A program made the translations under genes and the position numbers. From assembly GCA_934394595.1 (NCBI GenBank), contig CAKRRX010000035.1:1-23076 (forward strand): DNA of 23,076 nt. The letters are read 5' to 3'. This DNA is from an uncultured Blautia sp. (GTDB lineage Bacteria; Bacillota; Clostridia; Lachnospirales; Lachnospiraceae). The notes beneath the pieces are model-generated. The model did not search any database. It saw nothing but the letters and a program-made list of their open reading frames with translations, and was not told the origin of the DNA. This document shows positions 22,916 to 23,076 of this stretch, piece after piece (position 1 is the first letter of the stretch; the number at the start of each line of letters is the position of its first letter).

Positions 22916-22944
22916 TTGTAGAAAGGGAGAATATTAGCTATAAT
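22916..22944 (+). promoter_or_regulatory. Sigma-A promoter at the right edge
   Basis: TTGTAG (22916-22921), a 17-base spacer and perfect TATAAT (22939-22944). The predicted start near 22951 falls at the AAGGAG ribosome binding site, so the leader would be extremely short. Confidence 0.6.
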
Positions 22945-22963
22945 ATAAAAAAGGAGCAAACTG

Positions 22964-22987
22964 GTGAAAGATGATTACATGAATTAA
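22964..22987 (+). CDS. Seven-codon mini-ORF overlapping the next start
   Basis: GTG at 22964 lies seven bases after AAGGAG (22951-22956), the best start position here, but the frame stops after seven codons (VKDDYMN). Its TAA shares a base with the ATG at 22987. It may be a coupling leader, or the real gene start with a nearby frameshift, or chance. Confidence 0.3.
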   Translation: MKDDYMN

Positions 22988-23076
22988 TGTCTGATGAAAG
23001 AAGTGATTGTATGCCAGAAAATGTAAGCAGTATTATATATAAATTTTCCCAGGAAGTGAAGCGTTTGCTGGGTGAA
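22987..23076 (+). CDS. Start of probable nucleotidyltransferase-domain protein (partial)
   Basis: Thirty codons run open to the right edge: MSDERSDCMPENVSSI then IYKFSQEVKRLLGE. The segment KFSQEVKRLLGE resembles the helix before the YGSYARG motif in minimal nucleotidyltransferases (MNT/antitoxin type), but the diagnostic GS and DxD residues lie beyond the window, so this is provisional. The start at 22987 lacks its own ribosome binding site and may depend on the overlapping mini-ORF; an alternative start is the in-frame ATG at 23011. Confidence 0.45.
   Translation, partial: MSDERSDCMPENVSSIIYKFSQEVKRLLGE

Noticed and set aside
1..23076. CRISPR array, insertion sequence or prophage
   Set aside because: No regularly spaced repeats, no transposase or integrase gene and no paired terminal repeats with target duplications were seen.

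Overview
The window looks like the chromosome of a gut Firmicute, most probably Lachnospiraceae (Blautia/Ruminococcus type). The signs are AT-rich DNA with strong AGGAGG-type ribosome binding sites, sigma-A promoters, YesM/YesN-type two-component genes, CUT1 sugar transporters that lack their own ATPase gene, and protein families common in that group. This assignment is inference; no rRNA or tRNA is present to fix it.

Region 1 (1-10708) is one long co-directional operon behind a promoter at about 368-396 and a LacI-type operator at 424-433. In order it encodes a ketose 3-epimerase-like TIM barrel, an SDR of the mannitol dehydrogenase/sorbose reductase type, a CUT1 sugar-binding protein and two permeases, a five-bladed-propeller glycosidase-like protein, a YesM-type histidine kinase, a YesN-type AraC response regulator, and a GH127 (beta-L-arabinofuranosidase family) enzyme with its Zn/Cys active site intact. 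Neither putative glycosidase has a signal peptide. The logic appears to be import of a furanoside or ketoside, cytoplasmic hydrolysis, then epimerase/oxidoreductase conversion of an uncommon ketose or polyol. Upstream lies a separate small unit at 191-280 (palindrome, promoter, terminator).

Region 2 (10709-19086) is visibly richer in G+C. It starts with a LacI-family regulator whose promoter/leader carries an 85-bp nested inverted repeat. After a strong terminator comes a second CUT1 operon: binding protein, long MalF/GanP-type permease, MalG/GanQ-type permease, a TraX-like membrane protein and a GH42 beta-galactosidase. It resembles the Bacillus ganSPQA galacto-oligosaccharide locus. The same 10-bp core TTGCGCAAAA occurs twice before this operon and once before the region 1 operon, so the LacI protein may control both. 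Just before the GH42 gene lies a compact sequence that folds on paper into a four-way junction (16819-16940); it is the most unusual object in the window.

Region 3 (19087-23076) holds single genes: a secreted SH3b-domain protein, a second TIM-barrel isomerase/epimerase, a 106-residue unknown protein, a reverse-strand alpha/beta hydrolase, a histidine phosphatase followed by tandem terminators, and at the right edge the first codons of a probable nucleotidyltransferase-domain protein.
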